A stretch of DNA of 64,000 nt from Achromobacter sp. MYb9 (GCF_002975275.1 NZ_PCOQ01000015.1:62001-126000), one strand, 5' to 3'; counted from the stretch's first letter, positions 26,023-33,911 are shown. Translations and numbers: made by a program. Notes: generated by a model from the letters alone, not told the origin.

Positions 26023-26274
26023 CCGCTGCTCCCGGCAGGGCGGATCGCCCTGCGTGATGGCGCATCGCGGCCCGTGTGCGGCTGCTCGGGATGCGCATCG
26101 ATGCGATTCTCGGCAATTTATCCGAAATTCACCCGCACTTGTATCTTGTCGTGAAATGCGTTGGGCACGCCGCTTGCTCGGCGAACCGATGCCGCCCGAA
26201 TTTGGAGGGCGATGGCGCCGGACGCTCCGGTCGCCGCCCGTCGGACGGCGTCCATATCTTCAGGAGGTACCCCC

Positions 26275-26460
26275 ATGAAACTCTTGCCCACCGCCGGCAT
26301 ATTGCTGGCCCTGGCGCTAGCCGGCTGCACCGCGCCCACTTCTTACAGTTCCAGCCCGCCGCGTAGCGACAGCACGACCCAGGATCACGCCAACTACCAT
26401 TCGGAAAACTTCGGGGAGCCTGACAACACCCCCTTCCAAGGCGTCTACCCTGGGCGTTAG
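26275..26460 (+). CDS. Small lipoprotein
   Basis: The 61-residue product has a lipoprotein signal with lipobox LAGC (Cys about residue 18) followed by a short, polar, Ser/Thr-rich segment without further structure. CAGGAGGTACCCCC is a near-perfect ribosome site. It is alone between the AI-2E gene and the KfrA-like gene. The residue after Cys is Thr, which favours outer-membrane sorting by the +2 rule. The function is unknown. Confidence 0.85.
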   Translation: MKLLPTAGILLALALAGCTAPTSYSSSPPRSDSTTQDHANYHSENFGEPDNTPFQGVYPGR

Positions 26461-26492
26461 GGCTGCCGTTGTCGCGGCGCGGTGGTTGCCGC

Positions 26493-27530
26493 CTAGTCGG
26501 TCGCCGCGACGGCGCTGGCGGCCGCGGCGGCGGCTTTTTCGTTGGCCAGCGCCATCAAATGGCGCGTCAGTTCGGCCAGTTGCGCGTCTTTTTGCTCCAG
26601 CTGGCCCAGCAGCGATGCCGCCTGGGCGTCCACCGTGCCCAGCCGGGATTCCAGCGCCGCCTCGCGCTGCCGAGCCGCCGCCAAGGCATCGCCCGCGGCC
26701 CGCTCGCTGGCCAGCAGCCGTTGCTGGACTGTAGCGACGTCGCTGCGCAAGGTCTGCGCGCCCTGCTCCGCCACGCGCTTGGCCTCTTGCGCGTCGGCCA
26801 ATGCCGCCTGCCATTGCGCCGCTTGCCGCTGGTTGACGGCCTGGGCCTCGTCCAGCCGCGCCTGTAGCTTCTTGACTGCCCCGCGCTCTGCGTCCAGCTC
26901 GTTCAGCCAACGCCGCTCGTGTGCGGCATGGCGCGTCTCTGTCGTCTCAAGCGCCTGGGCATGCAGGCTGCGCTGCTTTTCGGCCTCGGTCAGCAACGTT
27001 TGGACGGCGCTTCGCGCATCTTCCAGTTGCAAGTGGTTCTGCTTGAGTTGATCGTCGCGCTGGCGCAGCTGGTGTTCCGCCGCCCGCAAGCGGTCTTCCG
27101 TGGCCGCCAATTGGGCGGTGGCCACTCTAAGGCTTTCTTGCAGATCTCTTTCCCGGTTGGCCAGCTGGATTTCGCGTTGCTGCAATTGCTCGGCGTCGGC
27201 GGCCAGGCGTTCCCCTTCTTGCGCCAGTTCGCCCCACCGCTGCCGATATGCCTCGGCTTGGTCGGCGCGCGCCTCGGCCAACGCGGTTTCCCAGAAATGC
27301 GCGGCAGCCTGCGCGATCGGGTCCGGCACGGCCGGCGACGCCGCGAATGCACCCGGGTCTTTGATGCGGGCGCCCAGCGCCCGGAACCACGTTTCCAGAT
27401 GCGGGCTGACGGTGTTGGGCGACCCGCGGCCGATCTTCTGCCGCACCCGTTCGATCGTGGGCCGGGCGCCTTCCAACAACAGCGCGTCGGCGGCGGTCCA
27501 GACGTCGGTTTCGGTAATTCCTGTGGCCAT
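26493..27530 (-). CDS. KfrA-like DNA-binding coiled-coil protein
   Basis: The 345-residue protein has a KfrA N-terminal helix-turn-helix domain (TETDVWTAADALLLEGARPTIERVRQKIGRGSPNTVSPHLETWF, about residues 6-50) followed by a roughly 250-residue alpha-helical coiled coil rich in Gln, Ala and Glu. Plasmid KfrA is an autorepressor and structural partner of partition systems; chromosomal copies are less understood. It is divergent from the MerR-like and recombinase genes across an AT-rich, palindrome-rich gap. It may bind the palindromes there and control both sides. Confidence 0.88.
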   Translation of the reverse strand: MATGITETDVWTAADALLLEGARPTIERVRQKIGRGSPNTVSPHLETWFRALGARIKDPGAFAASPAVPDPIAQAAAHFWETALAEARADQAEAYRQRWGELAQEGERLAADAEQLQQREIQLANRERDLQESLRVATAQLAATEDRLRAAEHQLRQRDDQLKQNHLQLEDARSAVQTLLTEAEKQRSLHAQALETTETRHAAHERRWLNELDAERGAVKKLQARLDEAQAVNQRQAAQWQAALADAQEAKRVAEQGAQTLRSDVATVQQRLLASERAAGDALAAARQREAALESRLGTVDAQAASLLGQLEQKDAQLAELTRHLMALANEKAAAAAASAVAATD

Positions 27531-27578
27531 GGCCCGCGTGCTCCGTGATTGGCTGGCGCCTTGATGTCTAATTAGTCA

Positions 27579-27597
27579 CGATAATGGAACCTTATCG
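27579..27597. promoter_or_regulatory. Inverted repeat upstream of the KfrA-like gene
   Basis: CGATAA (27579-27584) and TTATCG (27592-27597) are perfect arms around seven bases, about 50 bases before the KfrA-like start. KfrA binds inverted repeats in its own promoter on plasmids, so this is a candidate site. Confidence 0.4.
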
Positions 27598-27609
27598 CGA
27601 GTTAAATCT

Positions 27610-27642
27610 CATATATGTAAGATATCATACAGCATACGTATG
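27610..27642. promoter_or_regulatory. AT-rich palindrome cluster between kfrA-like and merR-like genes
   Basis: CATATATG (27610-27617), GATATC (27621-27626) and the perfect 10-base CATACGTATG (27633-27642) lie within 33 bases. The stretch 27580-27660 is markedly AT-rich against a GC-rich background. It could hold overlapping divergent promoters, regulator sites or a recombination site. Confidence 0.4.
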
Positions 27643-27791
27643 TTTTATGTAATAAAAAAGAAAACCGCCAATGGCGCATGCGACGGCGGGCACCGCCGCG
27701 CAAAAAGCGCCCTCGCCAATCCGCCACCGCTTGACCTTGACCGCATGGCAGGCCGGAAGCTGCAAGCTGGTTTCAACGGACAGGAGGTCAC

Positions 27792-28214
27792 ATGAACCAC
27801 CGTATTTCCCCCTTGCAGGCACATTCCTTCCCCGCTCGGCCAGCGCCCGCCGGAAACGAGCCTCGATGGGCAATCGAAGAGGTCACGGCGCGCGCCGATG
27901 TCTCGGAACGGCTGGTACGTTATTGCGACGTGCAAGGCTTGCTTGGCAGCGCTAAGCGCACCGGCGCCACCGGGCGGCGCTACACCCCCGACGACATCTC
28001 CGTACTACGCTTTATCCGGCGAACCCATGTTCTGGGATTCGGCATAAACGAGATTGCCCAATTACTGGCGTTGTGGCGCGGCGGTCAGGCGCCGCAGCGC
28101 GTGCTGCAACGCCTGGTGAACGCGTATCCCGATGCGCAACACCCCTCCTGCCCTATCCTGGAAGCACTGATACACGCAGGGCAAACCCGGTCGAGCCCTG
28201 CGCCTTTGCCATAA
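27792..28214 (+). CDS. CueR/MerR-like regulator with shortened dimerisation helix
   Basis: The 140-residue protein has a MerR winged helix (AIEEVTARADVSERLVRYCDVQGLL, GRRYTPDDISVLRFIRRTHVLGFGINEIAQLLALWRGG; residues 27-98) closest to CueR-like sensors. The long dimerisation helix of about 45 residues is reduced to about 20. The end SCPILEAL keeps the second metal-loop cysteine of CueR (C120), while the first is Tyr (Y112). It has a GGAGG ribosome site and lies 39 bases before the recombinase gene, so co-transcription is likely. Confidence 0.8.
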   Translation: MNHRISPLQAHSFPARPAPAGNEPRWAIEEVTARADVSERLVRYCDVQGLLGSAKRTGATGRRYTPDDISVLRFIRRTHVLGFGINEIAQLLALWRGGQAPQRVLQRLVNAYPDAQHPSCPILEALIHAGQTRSSPAPLP

Positions 28215-28253
28215 AATCACGGTGCCCATGACACGTATCCAAGCCCTTCCCTC

Positions 28254-29333
28254 ATGCAGCTGACCCTGCCCGCCTCGCTGCCCTTGCTGGATCCGCACGC
28301 GCTGGATGCCCAGGCCGATGCCGCGGTCCGCAGCCTGATGCGGGAAGGCAGTTCCGCCAACACCGCCGCCAGTTACCGCGCGGCCATCCGATACTGGACG
28401 GCGTGGTTCGAACTGCGCTATGGGCAGCCGTTCACGTTGCCTTTGCCGGAAACGGCCGTAATTCAATTCGTCGTGGACCACGTCCAACGGACGACCGACC
28501 AGGGCCTGAAATGGGAATTGCCGTTGGCGCTGGACCAGGAGCTCGTGCGCCTGAAGGCCAAAGGCAAGCTGGGCGCGCCCAGCCTGAACACGGTGCTGCA
28601 ACGCTTGTCCGTGCTGTCAAAGGCCCATGAACTGCTGGGCCACGCCAACCCCTGCCGCGCGGCGCCTATGCGCGAGCTGCTGGCCAAGACCCGCCGCGCC
28701 TATGCCCGGCGGGGCGTCACGCCCGCCAAGAAAGAAGCGCTGACCCGCGAACCCTTGCAGGCGATGCTGGCCACCTGCGACGACACCCTGCGGGGCGTGC
28801 GCGACCGCGCCTTGCTGCTGTTCGCCTGGGCAAGCGGCGGCCGCCGCCGCTCGGAAGTCGTGCGGGCAACGATTGAAAACACGACGCGCACGGGCGAAGG
28901 CTTTCTTTATACGTTGGCGCATTCCAAGACCAATCAAGCGGGCGTGACGCGCGCGGACGACCAGAAGCCCATCGCCGGATCCGCCGCGCAGGCGCTGGAC
29001 GCGTGGCTTGCCGCCAGCGGCATCCGCCAGGGCCCGATCTTTCGCCGCGTGCGTCGCGGCGACATCATCGGCGAACCCTTGGCGGCCGCCGCGGTCCGCG
29101 ACATCGTGCGGCAACGCTGTAGACAGGCTGGCCTGGAAGGCGACTTTTCGGCGCACAGCCTGCGCTCGGGTTTCGTTACCGAGGCCGGCCGGCGCAATGT
29201 GCCGCTGGGCGACACGATGGCCATGACCGGGCACGCCAGCGTGGCCACGGTGATGGGCTATTTCCGTGCGGGCGCGGCGGCACGATCTCCCGCGGCGCGG
29301 CTATTGGACGAGCCCGACACAAACGGCCTATAG
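28254..29333 (+). CDS. Tyrosine recombinase / site-specific integrase
   Basis: The 359-residue protein has an N-terminal SAM-like DNA-binding part (SSANTAASYRAAIRYWTAWFELRYG) and a catalytic domain with all conserved residues: R198 in GRRRSEV, K225 in HSKTN, H301 and R304 in HSLRSGF, H327 in GHASV and Y336 in MGYFRAG. It should therefore be active. No other phage or island genes and no obvious direct-repeat ends were seen nearby. It probably forms a unit with the MerR-like gene before it and the divergent KfrA-like gene. Confidence 0.9.
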   Translation: MQLTLPASLPLLDPHALDAQADAAVRSLMREGSSANTAASYRAAIRYWTAWFELRYGQPFTLPLPETAVIQFVVDHVQRTTDQGLKWELPLALDQELVRLKAKGKLGAPSLNTVLQRLSVLSKAHELLGHANPCRAAPMRELLAKTRRAYARRGVTPAKKEALTREPLQAMLATCDDTLRGVRDRALLLFAWASGGRRRSEVVRATIENTTRTGEGFLYTLAHSKTNQAGVTRADDQKPIAGSAAQALDAWLAASGIRQGPIFRRVRRGDIIGEPLAAAAVRDIVRQRCRQAGLEGDFSAHSLRSGFVTEAGRRNVPLGDTMAMTGHASVATVMGYFRAGAAARSPAARLLDEPDTNGL

Positions 29334-29503
29334 ATCCGTGTCCGCGTTGTCGTAATAGTGGGAGTCGGCCGCCGCAAGGATCTTTGTCGTGTTTACAATC
29401 AGCGGAACTCGCACGCGGCCATGCCTGCCGGCATTCCGCTCCCCGCTTTTTCCACCAGCAGCCTGGCGCCGCGCCTGCCCCGTTCCCTCGTCCGCTCCGA
29501 CTC

Positions 29504-31054
29504 ATGCGAATCAACCTACGCGGGCTTGTGCTTGCGCTTACCGTATTTAGTGCCGCCGCTGCGACGGCCAACGCCCTGTATGCCAGCTACCGCGTGCAAC
29601 GCGACCTGCTCATCACCAACACGCTGGAGTCGAACCGGGTGTATGCGGCCAAGCTGGCCGAAAGCGCCGGCAACTTCCTGAAGGCGGCACAGCAGCAGCT
29701 GGCCTACAGCGCACGACATATGGCCGTGCAAGTCGATGCGCCTGACGTCCTGGCCGCCGAAGTCGCGCGCGTACAGGAACAGACCGAGAGCTTCAACTCC
29801 GTGGGCATTGTCGGCGCCGACGGCGTCATTCTGGCCACGACGCACAACTTCCGGAACTTCCTCGGCACGCGGGTCGACAGCCCGGGCAGCCGCGAGGCGT
29901 TTCAGGCCCGCCAGCCGGTGATCAGCAAGCCCTATGTGTCGATCGCCGGCAACATGCTCATCAACCTGTCGCACCCGATCTATTCCAATGACGGCCGCTA
30001 TTTGGGCTATATCGCCGGCTCGATCTATCTGCGCAATGAAAGCGCTTTGCAGGAGTTGCTGGGCAAGCACCACTATCAAGACGGCTCGTATCTCTTCGTG
30101 GTGGACGGCGACGGCCAGTTGATCTATCACGTGGACCCCACCCGGGTGGGCGAAAACGTCTTGCGCAATCCGGTGGTCGCGGCGGTGACCAAAGGCCGGT
30201 CCGGCGCGCAGCGCGTGGTCAACACCAAGGGCGTGGATATGCTTGCGGGCTACGCGGCTGAACCGATCAGCGGCTGGGGCATCATCGCGCAGCGGCCGGC
30301 CGACGTCACCTTGAAACCGATAAACGCACTGATCTGGACGCTGATCGGCTATGCAACGCCGCTGGCGCTGGTGTTTCTTGCGGCCATCTGGTGGTGTGCC
30401 CGGCTGATCTCGCGTCCTTTGTCCCAACTGGCCACCAACGTCGAGCATCAAGACGTGGCGGTGGCGATGCAGCGCGTGCAGTCGGTCAAGGCCTGGTATT
30501 TCGAGGCCGAGCGCTTGAAGCGCGCGGTGATCTGGAGCTTCACCGCGCTGCAAGACAAGATTGGCAAGCTGAACCTGGCCAGCATCACCGACCCGTTGAC
30601 CGGCCTGCGCAACCGGCGCGGCACGCAGGATGCCGTCCAGGATCTGCAAGCCTCGGGCACGCCGTTCACGGTCGTTGCGCTGGATATCGACCACTTCAAG
30701 CGGGTGAACGACACGTACGGCCATGCCACGGGTGACGAGGTCATCCGCGGCATGGCGCAGTTGATGCGCGACTGCTCACGCCCCTCGGACATCCTTTGCC
30801 GCAACGGCGGCGAAGAGTTTCTGATCCTGCTGCCCAACGTTGGCGTCAAGGAAGCCAGCCAGATCGCCGAGCGGCTGCGCGCGCGCCTGGCCGATCGTCC
30901 CGTGCATGGGGTAAGCGACATTACGGTGTCGGCCGGCGTAGCGCAATGGCCGTCATGCGGTCCGGACATCGGGCAGGTGTTCGAAGCGGCGGATGAAGCG
31001 CTGTATGCCGCCAAACAACAAGGCAGAAACCGCGTCGTCGTGCACGGCGCATGA
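29504..31054 (+). CDS. Membrane diguanylate cyclase with Cache sensor (GGDEF)
   Basis: The 516-residue protein has a first membrane helix (about 5-25), a periplasmic double-Cache sensor (SVGIVGADGVILATT, KPYVSIAGNMLINLSHPIYSNDGRYLGYIAGSI), a second helix (about 280-300) and a C-terminal GGDEF domain. The active motif is GGEEF (435-439) and the inhibitory site RPSD (426-429) is present, so it should make cyclic di-GMP under product control. ATG 29504 fits the membrane start. The ligand of the sensor is unknown. It is monocistronic. Confidence 0.93.
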   Translation: MRINLRGLVLALTVFSAAAATANALYASYRVQRDLLITNTLESNRVYAAKLAESAGNFLKAAQQQLAYSARHMAVQVDAPDVLAAEVARVQEQTESFNSVGIVGADGVILATTHNFRNFLGTRVDSPGSREAFQARQPVISKPYVSIAGNMLINLSHPIYSNDGRYLGYIAGSIYLRNESALQELLGKHHYQDGSYLFVVDGDGQLIYHVDPTRVGENVLRNPVVAAVTKGRSGAQRVVNTKGVDMLAGYAAEPISGWGIIAQRPADVTLKPINALIWTLIGYATPLALVFLAAIWWCARLISRPLSQLATNVEHQDVAVAMQRVQSVKAWYFEAERLKRAVIWSFTALQDKIGKLNLASITDPLTGLRNRRGTQDAVQDLQASGTPFTVVALDIDHFKRVNDTYGHATGDEVIRGMAQLMRDCSRPSDILCRNGGEEFLILLPNVGVKEASQIAERLRARLADRPVHGVSDITVSAGVAQWPSCGPDIGQVFEAADEALYAAKQQGRNRVVVHGA

Positions 31055-31121
31055 TGGCCACGCCTGTGGCGGCCACCCATCATTCGCCAATTCTTGCGGT
31101 ACGCGCCCCGCAATATCAGTT

Positions 31122-31138
31122 AGACGGTCAAACCGTCT
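31122..31138. promoter_or_regulatory. Inverted repeat between GGDEF and porin genes
   Basis: AGACGGT (31122-31128) and ACCGTCT (31132-31138) are perfect 7-base arms around CAA. This form is typical of TetR-type operators, and the site lies about 125 bases before the porin start. It could instead be a short terminator hairpin for the cyclase gene, but no T-tract follows. Confidence 0.45.
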
Positions 31139-31264
31139 GATTCCCGCTTGGGCCCTCCGGCCGGGCACCTAGACTCCCCTTACCTCGCGCAACCCGCCTC
31201 TCACGGCGGCCACCGAGGATTCTTGTGCGCCTCGACGCGCACTGGTCTTTCAAAGGGGAATCTC

Positions 31265-32311
31265 ATGATCGCAGCAAGAACGACATGCCGCGCGCTGGTC
31301 GCGGTATTGGCGGCGCTATCCGCAGGCGGCGCCGTGGCGCAGGCGGCTACCACCGGCGTCACGCTCTATGGCCTGATCGACCTGGGATTGGGCTACGAGC
31401 GCCAGCGCCAGGCCGCTAGCACTGGCACCGGCAGCGCATCCTCGCGCCTGTCCATGAAAGACGGCACGCGTTCCGGTTCGCGCTGGGGGTTGCGCGCCGT
31501 GGAAGACCTGGGCAATGGGTACAGCGTCGTGTTCCGGCTGGAGAGCGGGTTCCAGGCCTCGGACGGCACGCAAGGACAAGGCCGATTGTTCGGCAGATGG
31601 GCTTACCTGGGCCTGGCGGGGCCATTCGGCGAAATGCGCGCCGGCCGCCAACAGGTATTGAGCGACAGCTGGGGAGGCATCGCATCGCCTTTCGGCACCA
31701 GCTGGAGCGGCGCCGCGGCCTCCGTCACGCTGGGCTACAACGACGGCGACTTCGGGTCCAGCGGACGGGTCAATAATGCGTTGATCTACCGAACCCCCGT
31801 CTTGCAAGGCTGGCAGGCTGGCTTGGGCTACAGCTTTTCCGCGCACGACGAAGACCGGTTCGCCACCGCCGACCATGACCGCGTATGGACCGCCGGCTTG
31901 CGCTATCGGAATGGGCCGCTATCCACGGCCTTCACCTACGAGCGATTGAACCCGAACGCCCGGGATCCCAACGCCAAGCGAGCCGCCAACCTTCAGCTGG
32001 GCGCCATGTATGACTTCGAATGGATGCAATTGCACGCGGGCTATGGCCGTTTGCGCGATCCCAACACGGGTCCGTCGGCGGGATTCAGCCGCATCAACAC
32101 GTTCGTGGGCGGGGCCAGCCTTCCCGTCAACCGTCGCGGCCGCGTGCTGGCGGCCTACCAGCGTGCCACGGCATCGCGCATCAAGGGATGGGGCCTGGGC
32201 TATCAGCACGACCTGTCCAAGCGCACCAACCTTTACGCCCTGCTGGACCGCGTGGACAGGCGGCAGTCGCACATGCTGCAAACCGTGATGGGAATAAGGC
32301 ACCACTTCTAG
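31265..32311 (+). CDS. Gram-negative outer-membrane porin
   Basis: The 348-residue protein has a Sec signal (cleavage near AVAQA, residue 22) and the betaproteobacterial porin start VTLYGLIDLGLGYERQ, then alternating beta strands (SRWGLRAVEDLGNGYSVVFRLESGF) and a C-terminal phenylalanine (HHF), the BAM recognition signal. It would form a trimeric diffusion channel. The ribosome site AAAGGGGAATCTC is good. It lies 210 bases after the diguanylate cyclase gene and is separately expressed, with a dyad at 31122-31138 upstream. Confidence 0.95.
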   Translation: MIAARTTCRALVAVLAALSAGGAVAQAATTGVTLYGLIDLGLGYERQRQAASTGTGSASSRLSMKDGTRSGSRWGLRAVEDLGNGYSVVFRLESGFQASDGTQGQGRLFGRWAYLGLAGPFGEMRAGRQQVLSDSWGGIASPFGTSWSGAAASVTLGYNDGDFGSSGRVNNALIYRTPVLQGWQAGLGYSFSAHDEDRFATADHDRVWTAGLRYRNGPLSTAFTYERLNPNARDPNAKRAANLQLGAMYDFEWMQLHAGYGRLRDPNTGPSAGFSRINTFVGGASLPVNRRGRVLAAYQRATASRIKGWGLGYQHDLSKRTNLYALLDRVDRRQSHMLQTVMGIRHHF

Positions 32312-32332
32312 GCCGCGCGCCCGGCCAGGGGG

Positions 32333-33067
32333 CTACACCAGCATCGGCCAAAACGTGGGCGCCAGCCGCAGCCACATTTCGGTGCTCATCGCATCTGGCC
32401 GGCGCTTTGGCAAGCCGGTGCTGTGCTTCAGCCTGTCTCCCTGGCAGGCGAAGACGATGCGGTGCGCGTGTGAAAGGTCGTTGACCACCAGCACCGACCC
32501 GGCAAAACGCTGTTTGATCCGGCTTAGATAACCGTCGTACCCGGGGTTCGACGCATGGAAGTTGCACACCATCATGCCGTCTGGCGCCATCGCATTGAAG
32601 CAGCCGTCGTAAAAGGCATCCGTCGTCAATTGCCGCGGCAGGCCATTGATGTCGTAGCCGTCCACCAGCAGGGCGTCGTACTCGTTCCGGTACTGCTGGA
32701 TCAATGCCGCGCCATCGCCTTGCAGGACGGCGAAACGATGATCGTCCCGTGGCACCTGAAACGAATCCCGCAACGCAATGACGTGGGGGTTGATCTCGAA
32801 CACGTCGATGTGGGCGGACGGCAGTTGTTGGTAGCAGAATTTGGCCAGCGACCCTCCTCCCAGTCCGACCATCGCAATACGCCGCGGCTCGGGGTTGAAG
32901 AGCAGGAACGCCATCATGAGGCGCGTGTATTCCAGGTTCAGCGCAGACGGGTCTTTCGTCCACATGCGGCTCTGGATTTCGGCATGGGAAAACATGAGCG
33001 ACCGCGACGTCGCCGTGGCATAGATGAATGGCCTAACCTGTTGATGGTTTGATGTGTTTTCAGGCAT
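32333..33067 (-). CDS. Spermidine-synthase-like methyltransferase-fold protein
   Basis: The 244-residue protein has the Rossmann nucleotide site IAMVGLGGGSLAKFCYQQLP and an acidic end-of-strand motif HIDVFEINPHVIALR, then DGAALIQQYRNEYDALLVDGYD. These are features of polyamine aminopropyltransferases and their spermidine-synthase-like relatives. The N-terminal tetramerisation part of true SpeE is short here, and no speD is nearby. The substrate is uncertain. It converges on the porin gene, 21 bases apart. A 14-base tandem repeat lies in its upstream region. Confidence 0.85.
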   Translation of the reverse strand: MPENTSNHQQVRPFIYATATSRSLMFSHAEIQSRMWTKDPSALNLEYTRLMMAFLLFNPEPRRIAMVGLGGGSLAKFCYQQLPSAHIDVFEINPHVIALRDSFQVPRDDHRFAVLQGDGAALIQQYRNEYDALLVDGYDINGLPRQLTTDAFYDGCFNAMAPDGMMVCNFHASNPGYDGYLSRIKQRFAGSVLVVNDLSHAHRIVFACQGDRLKHSTGLPKRRPDAMSTEMWLRLAPTFWPMLV

Positions 33068-33156
33068 TCCGAATACTCGCCAGGGTCAAATTGAGGGTGC
33101 CCGGCCGCCGCCCAAGGATGCGTCCGCCCGCCGCTCGCGCAGTCAAAGCGCCGCCA

Positions 33157-33190
33157 GCATGCGACATACCGCATGCGACATACGGCATGC
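33157..33190. repeat. 14-bp tandem repeat, about 2.4 copies
   Basis: GCATGCGACATAC occurs at 33157-33169 and 33171-33183, followed by a partial GCATGC at 33185-33190, each unit separated by one variable base. The unit begins with the palindrome GCATGC, so regulator sites repeat on one face pattern. It lies about 90 bases upstream of the spermidine-synthase-like start. Confidence 0.7.
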
Positions 33191-33281
33191 CGGCGGAAAG
33201 CGCGGGGTCGGGAAAGCGTAAGGGGCAAGGCCGGCGCGTTCGAACGGCGCCACGACGGGGCGTAAGCGAACGACATAATCA

Positions 33282-33306
33282 AACGGCGCGCACCAGGCGC
33301 GCCGTT
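33282..33306 (-). terminator. Rho-independent terminator for the 50-residue protein gene
   Basis: AACGGCGCG (33282-33290) and CGCGCCGTT (33298-33306) are perfect 9-base arms around seven bases. Read on the minus strand the hairpin is followed by TTTGATT. It lies 70 bases after the stop of the small gene at 33376-33528. Confidence 0.7.
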
Positions 33307-33375
33307 CGAAATCGGTCAATCAGGATTGAATCAGCCTGGCAGTACAGGCCGGACGCCAAGCGTCAGGGGAAGGGA

Positions 33376-33528
33376 TCAGGCGGATAGACGCGGCTTATCG
33401 GCGTCTTCTGAAGCCTCGGTGTCGGCGGGTGCCGCGTCGACTTCGGATTCCTTGTTGGCGTCGGGGGCTTTCCACTCCAGGGGCGGAATTTCAAAGCGCC
33501 ACTTTTTACCAATCAGTTGATGCGACAT
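33376..33528 (-). CDS. Small 50-residue hypothetical protein
   Basis: The product begins MSHQLIGKKWRFEIPPLEWKA and has an acidic Ala/Glu/Asp-rich second half ending DADKPRLSA. AGGAGAACGCTC before the ATG is a very good ribosome site, and a clear terminator follows at 33282-33306, so it is a real single-gene unit. It has no signal peptide or membrane segment. The basic-aromatic N-terminus and disordered acidic tail give no functional assignment. Confidence 0.8.
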   Translation of the reverse strand: MSHQLIGKKWRFEIPPLEWKAPDANKESEVDAAPADTEASEDADKPRLSA

Positions 33529-33665
33529 GAGCGTTCTCCTGTGCAAGGCGCATGGCCTCCCCCGCGTAAGCAAAGTACCTGCCGGGATTCAAGCGTGCCA
33601 GGAATGCCGTATGGGGATGCGGGGGAAGGCATTCGGAAAAAGCAGCGCTGAGGGTTCGCTGTAGC

Positions 33666-33725
33666 TGTACCTGTCTATGTACCTGCGTAGTGCACTACTT
33701 ATTGCACTACCTAGTGCCTACCTAG
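33666..33725. repeat. Degenerate 12-bp tandem repeat, five units
   Basis: Units begin at 33666 (TGTACCTGTCTA), 33678 (TGTACCTGCGTAG), 33691 (TGCACTACTTAT), 33703 (TGCACTACCTAG) and 33715 (TGCCTACCTAG). GTAGTGCACTAC at 33687-33698 is also a perfect palindrome. Spacing of 11-13 bases repeats roughly one helical turn apart, as expected for cooperative protein binding, but slippage could explain it as well. Confidence 0.65.
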
Positions 33726-33851
33726 ACCAGCACAGCCGTTGTTTTTTGCTGTTGTTATTTATGCGAATTAAGTGATATTAGCATAATTTTGACAGAAATA
33801 GCAAGCAGATCGGCCTCGCTGGCTGCTGGATTGGGGGCGCGGACAAACGCA

Positions 33852-33911
33852 TTGACGGCAGAGAACGATCGTTCTACCATGCGTTCTGACTGATAGAGAA
33901 TGATCGTTCTC
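33852..33911 (+). promoter_or_regulatory. tetR promoter with two palindromic operators
   Basis: TTGACG (33852-33857), a 17-base spacer and TACCAT (33875-33880) form the promoter. The perfect 14-base palindrome AGAACGATCGTTCT (33862-33875) fills the spacer, and GAGAATGATCGTTCTC (33896-33911, one mismatched pair) lies just after the expected transcription start. Centres are 35 bases apart. Repression of the TetR gene by its own product is strongly suggested. Confidence 0.75.

Larger units (their letters stand above)
33068..33375. other. 308-bp intergenic region with repeat and terminator
   Basis: No gene is supported here. It contains the 14-base tandem repeat at 33157-33190 and the terminator at 33282-33306; the part next to 33067 must hold the promoter of the spermidine-synthase-like gene. 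Confidence 0.6.

Noticed and set aside
28254-29333. Tyrosine recombinase as the end of a genomic island or prophage
   Set aside because: No tRNA gene, no direct-repeat att pair, no phage genes, and no clear base-composition change beyond the short AT-rich gap.
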